A stretch of 17,125 nt of DNA from Pseudomonadota bacterium (GTDB taxonomy: Bacteria > Pseudomonadota > Alphaproteobacteria > Rhodospirillales > Magnetospirillaceae), in assembly GCA_023458315.1 (NCBI GenBank), contig JAEXAH010000093.1:1-17125 (forward strand), read 5' to 3'. Positions 7,448-14,213 of this stretch are shown here, in pieces; positions within the stretch are counted from its first letter, which is position 1, and every line of letters starts with the position of its first letter. The translations under genes were made by a program, and so were the position numbers. The notes beneath the pieces are model-generated. The model was given only the letters and a program-made list of their open reading frames with translations, ran no database searches and was not told the origin of the DNA.

Positions 7448-9133
7448 GTGCACCAACCCCGGCCCCCGGTTGCCCCACAGCGTCCGAGCGGAACGTCGCA
7501 GGTGCGCGTGCTGGACGGCCTGTCGTTCAAACAGGCGTTCGCCACCCTGGCCATCGCCCTGGCGCTGGGGCTGGCGTCGTCGGCCTATGAACTGTTTTCC
7601 GATTACCGGGCCATGCACGACCAGATCCGCCACGCCTATGCCGCCAACCTGCAATTGGTGCGCGGCCTGGCGGTCGAGGCGGCCTATCAATTGTCGGCCG
7701 AACTGGCGGGCGAGGTGGCGCACGGCCTGTTCGAGGACCGGTCGGTGACGCGGGTGGTGCTGACCGACAATTACGGCGGCCGCCTGGGCGGCGCCGAGCG
7801 GCCGCTGGAAACCACCCCGTTCCCCGCCCTGGCCGAGCGGCTGTTCGGCGACATCACCCATTATTCGCTGCCGCTGGAAACCCGCGCCCCCGACGGCTCG
7901 GTGTCGGCGGTGGGCGTGCTGGAACTGCACCTGGACAGCGGACGGCTGATGAACACCTGGCTAGACCGGGTGTTGCAGGCCATGTGGTCGGGCGCCGCCC
8001 GCGCCGTGCTGTTGTGCGTGCTGGTGGTGGCGGTGTTCTACGCCATGATCACCAAGCCGCTGCTGCGCATCACCGCCGCCATCGCCAAGGTCGATCCGGC
8101 GCGGCCCGGCGCCTTTCTGATCGAATTGCCGCCCAAGCACGACCGCGACGAACTGGGCGTGCTGGTTCACACCATGAATTCCATGCTGACCGAGTCGCAG
8201 GACGGCCTGGACGGCCGCGACAAGGCCGAGGCCGAACTGGCCGCCCTGGCCCGCGACCTGGAACGCCGCGTTGCCGAACGCACCAACGAACTGGCGCGCG
8301 AGAAGGAAGGCGTCGAACGCGCCCTGGCGCAACTGAACGTGGCCAACGCCGAACTGGAAAAGGCCAACCGCTTCATCAACGACGGCATCCGCTATGCCAG
8401 TCGCATCCAGACCGCGCTGTTGCCCGACCAGGGCGCCCTGTCGGGGCTGGTGGACGAACTGGCGGTGGGCTGGCAGCCGCTGGACATCGTCGGCGGCGAT
8501 TATTACTGGGCGGGATCGTTCGGGTCCAAGGGGGTGATCGCCGTCATGGACTGCACCGGCCACGGCGTGCCCGGCGCGTTCATGACCGCCGTGGTCGCCT
8601 CGGCCTTCAGCCGCATCCTGCACCATCACGGCCATGACGACCCGGCCGAGATGCTGACGCAACTGAACCGGCTGGTCAAAAGCGCGCTGCGCCAGGACCG
8701 CGACAGCGCGGTGTCCAACGACGGCCTGGACGCCGGCATCTGCGTGGTGGACCGCGACCGCGACACCATCACCTTCGCGGGCGCCAACATGCCGCTGCTG
8801 GTGGCCGATGGCGACGGCTTCCGCCTGCTGCGCGGCGACCGCATGAGCCTGGGCTATCTGGACAGCCCCGAGGATTACCGCTTCACCGCGTCGGAAATGC
8901 CGTTCGCCAAGGGCAGCGCCTTTTATCTGTTCACCGACGGCGTCACCGATCAGGTGGGCAGCGACATCCGCCAGTTGTTCGGGCGCAAGCGGTTGCAGCA
9001 GACCCTGGCCGAAGTCGCCGACCGGTCGCTGAACGACCAGATGGACGTGCTGTTCCAGCGCCTGGCCGAATGGCGCGGCACCGAACGCCGCCGCGACGAC
9101 ATGACCTTCCTGGCCTTCCGCCCCGTCGCCTGA
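7448..9133 (+). CDS. Membrane HAMP-PP2C (SpoIIE-type) phosphatase, SiaA-like
   Basis: A 561-residue inner-membrane protein. It has TM1 (about 29-48), a periplasmic segment of about 130 residues, TM2 (about 178-201), a HAMP domain (about 201-255), a coiled coil (about 256-325) and a SpoIIE/PP2C phosphatase domain (about 335-560). Metal-binding acids are in place: D351 in VGGDYYW, D368 in MDCTGHG, D497 in FTDGVTDQ and D550/D551 in RRDDMTF. The order of domains and the motifs match SiaA of Pseudomonas aeruginosa, which dephosphorylates the antagonist SiaC to control the diguanylate cyclase SiaD. No SiaB, SiaC or STAS partner is visible here. GTG 7448 is preferred because GGAAG lies eight bases upstream; a longer frame from GTG 7355 has poor coding character. 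The gene is divergent from the cyclase gene and converges on the REC-CNBD gene 13 bases away. Confidence 0.9.
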   Translation: MHQPRPPVAPQRPSGTSQVRVLDGLSFKQAFATLAIALALGLASSAYELFSDYRAMHDQIRHAYAANLQLVRGLAVEAAYQLSAELAGEVAHGLFEDRSVTRVVLTDNYGGRLGGAERPLETTPFPALAERLFGDITHYSLPLETRAPDGSVSAVGVLELHLDSGRLMNTWLDRVLQAMWSGAARAVLLCVLVVAVFYAMITKPLLRITAAIAKVDPARPGAFLIELPPKHDRDELGVLVHTMNSMLTESQDGLDGRDKAEAELAALARDLERRVAERTNELAREKEGVERALAQLNVANAELEKANRFINDGIRYASRIQTALLPDQGALSGLVDELAVGWQPLDIVGGDYYWAGSFGSKGVIAVMDCTGHGVPGAFMTAVVASAFSRILHHHGHDDPAEMLTQLNRLVKSALRQDRDSAVSNDGLDAGICVVDRDRDTITFAGANMPLLVADGDGFRLLRGDRMSLGYLDSPEDYRFTASEMPFAKGSAFYLFTDGVTDQVGSDIRQLFGRKRLQQTLAEVADRSLNDQMDVLFQRLAEWRGTERRRDDMTFLAFRPVA

Positions 9134-9146
9134 GAAAAGGCGCCCC

Positions 9147-10151
9147 CTATTCCTGCGCCATGGCCTCGGCCGCGCGGTCGCGCTTGGCCTTGACCTTCGA
9201 GCGGGCCTCGACCAGTTCGCGGCCCATCTTGCGGATGTCGTGCAGCAGGGTTTCCACCACCAGGATCACCAGATCGGGGGTGCGGTTGATCTGCGCCTTC
9301 AGCGCCGCCTTGGGAATGACCATGCACACCGTGTCCTCGGCCGCCTGGGCCGAGGCCATGCGCGGGTGGTCGTCGATCAGCGCCATTTCGCCGAAGATGC
9401 CGTGCTGGGCGATCTCGCCCAGCACCATGGGCTTGCCGGCCACTTCCTTGAGGATCAGCACGCGGCCGGTTTCCACCACATAGGCTTCGTCGCCCGCGTC
9501 GCCCTCGCGGAAGATCATGGTTCCGGCCTTGAACCGCTTGCGCGAGGTCTTGTCGGCGCCGTCCTTGGCCGCCTGGGCACCCTGTTCCACGGCGCGGCGG
9601 ATGGTGGGCTGGGCGATGCCCGGCGGCACGTCCACCAGCGGGCGCGGACGCGGCAGCGGCGGCGCGGTGCGGCGGTCGCCGCCATCGGGGCCGGTGCGTT
9701 CCACCGTGCGGCGGCAGGGGCCGACATAGGTGTCGCTGACCACGAACGGGCGCGGGTTGACCAGGGCGTTGCGCATGCGGCGGAACAGGGAATCGGCGGA
9801 AACCGGCTTGACCAGGAATTCGTTGACCCCGGCGTTGCGCGCCTCGACCACCTTTTCCATCTCGGCCATGCCGGACACCATGATGATCGGCACGTCGCGG
9901 CACGGCACGTCCTCGCCCGCGCGGACCAGCCGGGTAAAGGCGACGCCGTCCATGGGCGCCATGTCGTGGTCCACCAGCACCAGATCGACCTTGCGCTCGC
10001 ACAGCGCGGCGATGCCGTCGGGGCCGTCCCCGGCCTCGACCACGTTGCGCACGCCGAACGACAGCAGCGCCGATTTGATGAACGAGCGGGCATAGCGGCT
10101 GTCGTCGATGATCAGCACCGTGACCGGCGAAAGGTCGATGTCGACGATCAT
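9147..10151 (-). CDS. Response regulator with cyclic nucleotide-binding domain (REC-CNBD)
   Basis: A 334-residue protein with an N-terminal receiver (about 9-130; D16/D17, phospho-acceptor D61, S93, K115), a proline/arginine-rich linker (about 135-200, with YVGPCRR and GGDRR) and a cyclic nucleotide-binding domain (about 204-300). The phosphate-binding cassette is recognisable: GEMALID with E255, then R264 in HPRMASAQA. It probably can bind a nucleotide, though which one (cAMP, cGMP or cyclic di-GMP) cannot be told. A charged helix closes the protein (GRELVEARSKVKAKRDR). There is no HTH, so it is not an FNR/CRP-type transcription factor, and no enzymatic output. ATG 10151 is chosen because the receiver begins immediately after it; its ribosome site is weak. 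It converges on the phosphatase gene and is divergent from ubiT. Confidence 0.88.
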   Translation of the reverse strand: MIVDIDLSPVTVLIIDDSRYARSFIKSALLSFGVRNVVEAGDGPDGIAALCERKVDLVLVDHDMAPMDGVAFTRLVRAGEDVPCRDVPIIMVSGMAEMEKVVEARNAGVNEFLVKPVSADSLFRRMRNALVNPRPFVVSDTYVGPCRRTVERTGPDGGDRRTAPPLPRPRPLVDVPPGIAQPTIRRAVEQGAQAAKDGADKTSRKRFKAGTMIFREGDAGDEAYVVETGRVLILKEVAGKPMVLGEIAQHGIFGEMALIDDHPRMASAQAAEDTVCMVIPKAALKAQINRTPDLVILVVETLLHDIRKMGRELVEARSKVKAKRDRAAEAMAQE

Positions 10152-10213
10152 GGCTGTCCCGAACCCCGCCGCGAAATCCGGCGCGCCGCCCCTGGCGCGC
10201 TCTCCCGTCTTCT

Positions 10214-10242
10214 GTTCTATCTCCAAACACGCACGGAACCAA
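10214..10242 (-). promoter_or_regulatory. Probable sigma-70-type promoter of the REC-CNBD gene
   Basis: Read on the minus strand, TTGGTT (10242-10237) and TAGAAC (10219-10214) are separated by exactly 17 bases. The start of transcription would fall near 10207, giving a leader of about 55 bases before ATG 10151. Confidence 0.45.
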
Positions 10243-10264
10243 GGGGGGCATGCGCCGGGCTCGC

Positions 10265-10278
10265 TTGACGGCAATCAA
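10265..10278 (+). promoter_or_regulatory. FNR/Anr-type box upstream of ubiTUV
   Basis: TTGAC-GGCA-ATCAA matches the FNR consensus TTGAT-N4-ATCAA in 9 of 10 defined positions. Its centre is about 31-32 bases upstream of a -10-like GAGAAT at 10301-10306. This places the box near -41.5, the standard activating position for FNR-family proteins, with transcription starting near 10313. Anaerobic activation fits the function of the downstream operon. The same box lies near -64 relative to the predicted promoter of the divergent REC-CNBD gene. Confidence 0.65.
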
Positions 10279-10335
10279 TGAGGGGGGCTATGACCGTCCC
10301 GAGAATGAAGCCATCTTTCGGGGGACCCGCGAACC

Positions 10336-11013
10336 ATGATGGAAGGGCAGTTCCGGCCGGGCGCCAAGCCCATGACGCCGCCATTTTCTCCGGTCCTCCT
10401 GTTGGGGCTGGCGCTGAAGCCGTTGCGCCCGGCGGTGTTGCAGCCGGTGTTCGACGCCATGCTGCGCGTGGTGCGCCGCCGCCACCCCGACATTCTGGAA
10501 CGCATGGAGCCGTTCCAGGACAAGATCGTCTGCATCGATCCGGTGGACCTGCCCTTCGTGCTGCTGCTGGAGCCCAACGCCGCCGAGCCGCGCCTGACCG
10601 TGCGCCGCGCCGTGGACCCGGACGAAAGCCACGCCACCATCCGCGGCCCGCTGGAAACCCTGATCGCCCTGGCCGAAGGCAAGGTGGACGGCGACGCGCT
10701 GTTCTTCTCGCGCCAATTGGTGATCGAGGGCGATACCGAGGTGGTGGTGGCGCTGCGCAACGCCATCGACGGCGCGGGCATCGATCTGATGGCCGACCTG
10801 ACCAGCATGCTGGGGCCGTTGGCCAATCCCGCCCGCCGGGTGGCCGACGCCACCCTGGAGGCGGTGGGCCATCTGCGCCAGAACGTGGAAACCCTGCGTC
10901 AGGCGCTGATCGCCCCGGCCATGGCCGGGGCCGCCGCCCGCGACGCCCGTCTGGCCGAACTGGAAGCCGAGATCAAGGCATTGCGCAAGGCCAACCGCCG
11001 AGGACACGCCTGA
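10336..11013 (+). CDS. ubiT: UbiT, SCP2-domain factor for O2-independent ubiquinone synthesis
   Basis: A 225-residue protein with an SCP2 (sterol carrier protein 2-like) lipid-binding domain over about residues 35-150, including the DPVDLPFVLLLEP and ATIRGPLETLIALAEGKVDGDALFFSRQLVIEGDTE segments typical of UbiT/YhbT (only these short blocks are diagnostic). UbiT binds hydrophobic isoprenoid quinone intermediates and supports UbiU-UbiV when oxygen is absent. It is longer than the Escherichia coli protein (about 174 residues). The extra C-terminal part ends in a charged coiled-coil-like helix (DARLAELEAEIKALRK). ATG 10336 follows GGGGGA by ten bases, and an adjacent ATG at 10339 is also possible. 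The TGA stop overlaps the ubiU ATG by one base (TGATG), so translation is probably coupled. An FNR-type box lies upstream. Confidence 0.9.
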   Translation: MMEGQFRPGAKPMTPPFSPVLLLGLALKPLRPAVLQPVFDAMLRVVRRRHPDILERMEPFQDKIVCIDPVDLPFVLLLEPNAAEPRLTVRRAVDPDESHATIRGPLETLIALAEGKVDGDALFFSRQLVIEGDTEVVVALRNAIDGAGIDLMADLTSMLGPLANPARRVADATLEAVGHLRQNVETLRQALIAPAMAGAAARDARLAELEAEIKALRKANRRGHA

Positions 11014-12008
11014 TGGAATTGATTCGTCCCGAACTGGTGTGCCCGGCGGGCACCCCGGCCGCGCTGAAAAGCGCGGTGGAAGCCGGTGCCGATTGCGTCT
11101 ATGTGGGTTTCCGCGACGAAACCAACGCCCGCAACTTCCCCGGCCTGAACTTCAGCCGCAAGGAACTGGAGGACGGCATCGCCTTCGCCCATGACCACGG
11201 CGCCAAGGTGCTGGTGGCCATCAACACCTTTCCCCGCGCCGGGCAGCCGGAAATCTGGCACGCCGCCGTGGACGACGCCGCCCGCCTGGGCGCCGACGCG
11301 GTGATCCTGGCCGATGTGGGGCTGATCGCCTATGCGGCGGCCAAGCATCCCAACCTGCGCCTGCATCTGTCGGTCCAGGCCGCCGCCTCGAACGTCGAGG
11401 CCATCCGCTTCTACGCCCAGCGTTTCGGGGTGCAGCGGGTGGTGCTGCCGCGCGTGCTGACCGTGCAGGAAATCGCCGCCGTCAATGCCCAGATCCGCCC
11501 CATCGAAACCGAGGTGTTCGTGTTCGGCGGCCTGTGCGTCATGGCCGAGGGCCGCTGTGCCCTGTCGTCCTATGCCACCGGCCAGTCGCCCAACATGAAC
11601 GGCGTGTGCAGCCCGGCCGCCCATGTCCGGTACGTGGACAACGCCTCGGGCACCAAGTCGCAATTGGCGGGCTTCACCATCAACCAGTTCGGCCACGGCG
11701 AACCGGCGGGCTATCCCACCTTGTGCAAGGGCCGCTTCACCGCCAACGGCAAGACCAGCTATCTGTTCGAGGAACCGACCTCGCTGAACACCCTGGCCAT
11801 GCTGCCCGAGTTGATCAACGCGGGCGTCACCGCCTTCAAAATCGAGGGCCGCCAGCGCGGCCGCGCCTATGTGGCGGCGGTGGTGCAGGCGTTCCGCGCC
11901 GGTGTGGACGCCGTGCTGGCCGGGCGGCCGCTGCCCGACATGGACCTTGACCGCATCACCGAGGGCGGCCGGCAGACCACCGGCGCTTATGAGAGGGCCT
12001 GGCGTTGA
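11013..12008 (+). CDS. ubiU: UbiU, peptidase-U32-family [4Fe-4S] protein of anaerobic ubiquinone synthesis
   Basis: A 331-residue U32-family protein. It opens with the family signature ELVCPAGTPAALKSAVEAGAD and has the U32 NARNFPGLNFS and FEIEG-like (FKIEGRQRG) motifs. Four cysteines, C175, C182, C199 and C238 (GGLCVMAEGRC, NGVCSP, TLCKGRF), match the iron-sulfur ligands known in UbiU. UbiU forms a heterodimer with UbiV that carries out ring hydroxylation of ubiquinone precursors without oxygen. Length is normal for the family and no key residue is missing. The gene overlaps ubiT by one base and ubiV by four (TTGA), a tight operon that supports equimolar production of the two partners. The related tRNA/rRNA-modifying U32 proteins (TrhP, RlhA) are larger or lack this gene neighbourhood. 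Confidence 0.95.
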   Translation: MELIRPELVCPAGTPAALKSAVEAGADCVYVGFRDETNARNFPGLNFSRKELEDGIAFAHDHGAKVLVAINTFPRAGQPEIWHAAVDDAARLGADAVILADVGLIAYAAAKHPNLRLHLSVQAAASNVEAIRFYAQRFGVQRVVLPRVLTVQEIAAVNAQIRPIETEVFVFGGLCVMAEGRCALSSYATGQSPNMNGVCSPAAHVRYVDNASGTKSQLAGFTINQFGHGEPAGYPTLCKGRFTANGKTSYLFEEPTSLNTLAMLPELINAGVTAFKIEGRQRGRAYVAAVVQAFRAGVDAVLAGRPLPDMDLDRITEGGRQTTGAYERAWR

Positions 12009-12922
12009 CCGACATCTCCGTTTCCCTGCCCAAGCTGACCCTTGGCCCCGTGCTGTTCAACTGGAAGCCCGAGCATCTGCGCGACTTCTATTTCCGCATG
12101 GCCGACGAGGCCGACGTGGACAGCGTGTGCGTGGGCGAGGTGGTGTGCTCGAAGCGCAGCCCGTTCTTCGCCCCCCACATCCCCGAGGTGGTGGCCCGTC
12201 TGGCCGCCGCCGGCAAGGAGGTGGTGCTGTCGTCGCTGGCGCTGATCATGACCGAGCGCGAGTTGAAGGAAGCGCGCGAGCTGGCCGGGACCGAGGATTT
12301 CCTGGTGGAAGCCAACGACATCTCGGTCGCCTCCATGCTGGCGCCGAAGAAATTCGCCGTGGGGCCGCTGGTCAACGTCTACAACGAAGGCACCCTGGCC
12401 TATCTGGAAAGCATCGGCGCCAGCCGGGTCTGCCTCCCCGCCGAACTGCCGGAAGGGGTGATCGCCACCCTGGCGAAAACCGCCACGGCCGAGCTTGAGG
12501 TCCAGGCGTTCGGCCGCCTGCCCCTGGCCATTTCCGCCCGCTGCTACCACGCCCGCTCGCGCAATCTGGCCAAGGACGGCTGTCAGTACGTCTGCGCCGA
12601 GGACCCGGACGGCATGGATGTGGACACCCTGGACGACGCGCCGTTCCTGGCGGTCAACGGCACCCAGACCATGTCCTATCATTACCTGAGCCTGATGGGC
12701 GAACTGGCCGCCCTGCGCGCCGTCGGCGTCAACCGCTTCCGGCTGTGGCCGCAGGCGGTGGACATGGTCGCCATCGCCGCCCTGTTCCGCCGCGCCATCG
12801 CCGGAACCGTGGCCCCGGCCGAAGCCGCCGCCGAACTGGAACGGCTGTGCCCGCGCGCCGAATTCGCCAACGGCTACATCCACGGCCGCGAAGGGCACCT
12901 GTATCTGGAATCCGACGCCTGA
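12005..12922 (+). CDS. ubiV: UbiV, [4Fe-4S] partner of UbiU
   Basis: A 305-residue U32-family protein starting with TTG 12005 inside the ubiU stop (TTGA), with GAGAGG a few bases upstream. Family features include LTLGPVLFNWKPE near the N-terminus, GEVVCSKR, and a cysteine cluster SARCYHARS...DGCQYVC. The four likely cluster ligands are C48, C180, C193 and C197, the same pattern as in E. coli UbiV. Together with UbiU it should perform the oxygen-independent hydroxylations of ubiquinone synthesis in the cytoplasm. The unusual TTG start and the overlap suggest translation depends on ribosomes finishing ubiU. A hairpin spans its stop codon. Confidence 0.95.
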   Translation: MTDISVSLPKLTLGPVLFNWKPEHLRDFYFRMADEADVDSVCVGEVVCSKRSPFFAPHIPEVVARLAAAGKEVVLSSLALIMTERELKEARELAGTEDFLVEANDISVASMLAPKKFAVGPLVNVYNEGTLAYLESIGASRVCLPAELPEGVIATLAKTATAELEVQAFGRLPLAISARCYHARSRNLAKDGCQYVCAEDPDGMDVDTLDDAPFLAVNGTQTMSYHYLSLMGELAALRAVGVNRFRLWPQAVDMVAIAALFRRAIAGTVAPAEAAAELERLCPRAEFANGYIHGREGHLYLESDA

Positions 12923-12938
12923 CGCTCCCGCGTCAGGC
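12917..12938 (+). terminator. Hairpin spanning the ubiV stop codon, possible weak terminator
   Basis: A perfect 9-bp stem GCCTGACGC/GCGTCAGGC with a TCCC loop includes the ubiV TGA. It is followed by TCTTGTC, a poor T-tract, so termination may be partial. It could instead protect the 3' end of the ubiTUV message. Confidence 0.45.
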
Positions 12939-12940
12939 TC

Positions 12941-12969
12941 TTGTCGGCTTCGGCCGTCGTCTGCATACT
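12941..12969 (+). promoter_or_regulatory. Probable sigma-70-type promoter of the gene after ubiV
   Basis: TTGTCG (12941-12946) and CATACT (12964-12969) are separated by exactly 17 bases. Transcription would start near 12976, giving a leader of about 60 bases. The -35 element begins two bases after the hairpin at the end of ubiV. Confidence 0.5.
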
Positions 12970-13036
12970 GTCAGACCTTGGGGGTGGGGCGCCGCGTTTG
13001 GGGACGGGCGCCCGGGGCAAAGACGAGGATGGCGGG

Positions 13037-14062
13037 ATGGCTGGCGAGGCGACCACCGAAAAGAAGCCGGATAGCGGAAACGACGACGCGGTCGTGCAAT
13101 TCGAGCACAAGTTCTTCGGCTCGTTCGAGGATCTGTATTTCCGGCTGACCGAAACCGGCGAGCCGGTGGCGGTGATCAAACTGGCCGCCAACGAGGCGGT
13201 GCTGGGCTTCGACGGCATCCGCCGCGAATTCATGCTGACCGACCAGACCCCCGACGGCCAGATGCTGAACAAGGTGGGCGAGGCGCTGCAATTCGTGCGC
13301 GGCCTGCGGGTCGGCGACCCGCTGCCCAAGGAAGTGGTGACGCGCGAAGCGTCGTGGGAACCGTCCGACCGCCACATCCGCATCGCCCGCCAGCGCCTGA
13401 CCATGCAGCTTGTCACCTGGCTGACCGGCAACGAACACATCTTCACCTCGGCCGAGGAGTTGATGCAGATCGCCGAAGACCCCCAGGTCAAGAAGAACGT
13501 CAGCCTCGCCTTCTCGGAAGCGGCCGAGGCGCTGGGCCTGGGCCGCGACAACCGCGAACAGGTGGTGCAGTACATCGAGACGCTGGCGCACGAACTGGCC
13601 TTCATCGAGGCCGAGCGCGACATCTATGCCGAAATCAAGCGCAACGACGAAAAGATCCAGGGCCTGCGCCGCCTGTACGGGTCGGATCGCGGCATGGTCG
13701 AAACCGTGGACCAGATGGCCCGCCTGTACCAGCGCGCCATGAAGGTGTTCGTCGATTACTTCGAACAGGTGGACGCCCAGACCGGCGAGATCCTGGCCAT
13801 GCTGAAGAACATCGACAACCAGATCGACTATATCCGCCAGGTGCGCGACGAATTGTTCCGCCGCCTGCTGCCGTGGGAAGACATCCTGACGGTGTGGAAA
13901 AGCGTCTATGTGGTCAAGTCCGAGGAAAACGTCACCCGCATCCGCGACCTGTACCAGTTCCTGGCGCCGCGTTTCATGCAGGTCAACGAATGGGTCCTGG
14001 TGACGAAGCGCGGCTTTGAACAGGCCAAGAAAAAACCCATCGGCGGCGTCATGCGCTGGTAA
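13037..14062 (+). CDS. Conserved-looking helical protein of unknown function
   Basis: A 341-residue soluble protein that I do not recognise. It has no signal peptide and no membrane segment. After a charged, probably disordered start (about 1-17), residues 18-115 look like a mixed alpha/beta domain (FEHKFFGSFEDLYFRLTE, then AVIKLAANEAVLGFDG). The remainder is almost wholly helical and acidic/basic, with long coiled-coil-like stretches around ERDIYAEIKRNDEKIQGL and DAQTGEILAMLKNIDNQIDYI. There are no cysteines in the predicted protein, so it is not an iron-sulfur partner of UbiU-UbiV. ATG 13037 is chosen because GAGGA lies seven bases upstream. Strong third-position G/C bias confirms it is a gene. 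It has its own likely promoter and is separated from ubiV by 114 bases. A scaffold or regulatory role is possible but unsupported. Confidence 0.8.
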   Translation: MAGEATTEKKPDSGNDDAVVQFEHKFFGSFEDLYFRLTETGEPVAVIKLAANEAVLGFDGIRREFMLTDQTPDGQMLNKVGEALQFVRGLRVGDPLPKEVVTREASWEPSDRHIRIARQRLTMQLVTWLTGNEHIFTSAEELMQIAEDPQVKKNVSLAFSEAAEALGLGRDNREQVVQYIETLAHELAFIEAERDIYAEIKRNDEKIQGLRRLYGSDRGMVETVDQMARLYQRAMKVFVDYFEQVDAQTGEILAMLKNIDNQIDYIRQVRDELFRRLLPWEDILTVWKSVYVVKSEENVTRIRDLYQFLAPRFMQVNEWVLVTKRGFEQAKKKPIGGVMRW

Positions 14063-14095
14063 GGCGCGCGGCGAGCGTCCGAAGACCCAAATTTT

Positions 14096-14159
14096 GACAC
14101 GGATGGACACGGGCGCCTGCGGCGCACACGGACAGGAGTGATCCGTGTTTATCCGTGTC
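14096..14159. repeat. Nested inverted repeat (ACACGGAT family) between convergent genes
   Basis: Left arm 14096-14112 (GACACGGATGGACACGG) pairs with right arm 14143-14159 (CCGTGTTTATCCGTGTC) over 17 positions. The only two non-Watson-Crick positions become G-U pairs in the plus-strand RNA. Inside lies a second hairpin, GCGCC-TGC-GGCGC (14113-14125), and a third ACACGGA copy near 14126. It sits in the 151-bp gap between convergent stops. It resembles dispersed intergenic ATCCGTGT-type elements seen in several proteobacterial genomes (from memory, not checked) and may act as a two-way terminator or mRNA end protector. Confidence 0.65.
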
Positions 14160-14213
14160 TGTCATGAAGGTTAATTGCGGGCCGTCCACACATAACGCTG
14201 TGAACATGCCCCC

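Noticed and set aside
7249..7930. Extension of the cyclase reading frame upstream to 7930
   Set aside because: The extra residues come from antisense of the phosphatase gene, contain no domain, and the ATG at 7249 has a strong ribosome site directly before the receiver domain.
11013..12922. Reading the two U32 proteins as secreted collagenase-type peptidases
   Set aside because: Old annotations use that name, but neither protein has a signal peptide. Both carry the four-cysteine cluster patterns of UbiU and UbiV and follow ubiT in an overlapping operon.
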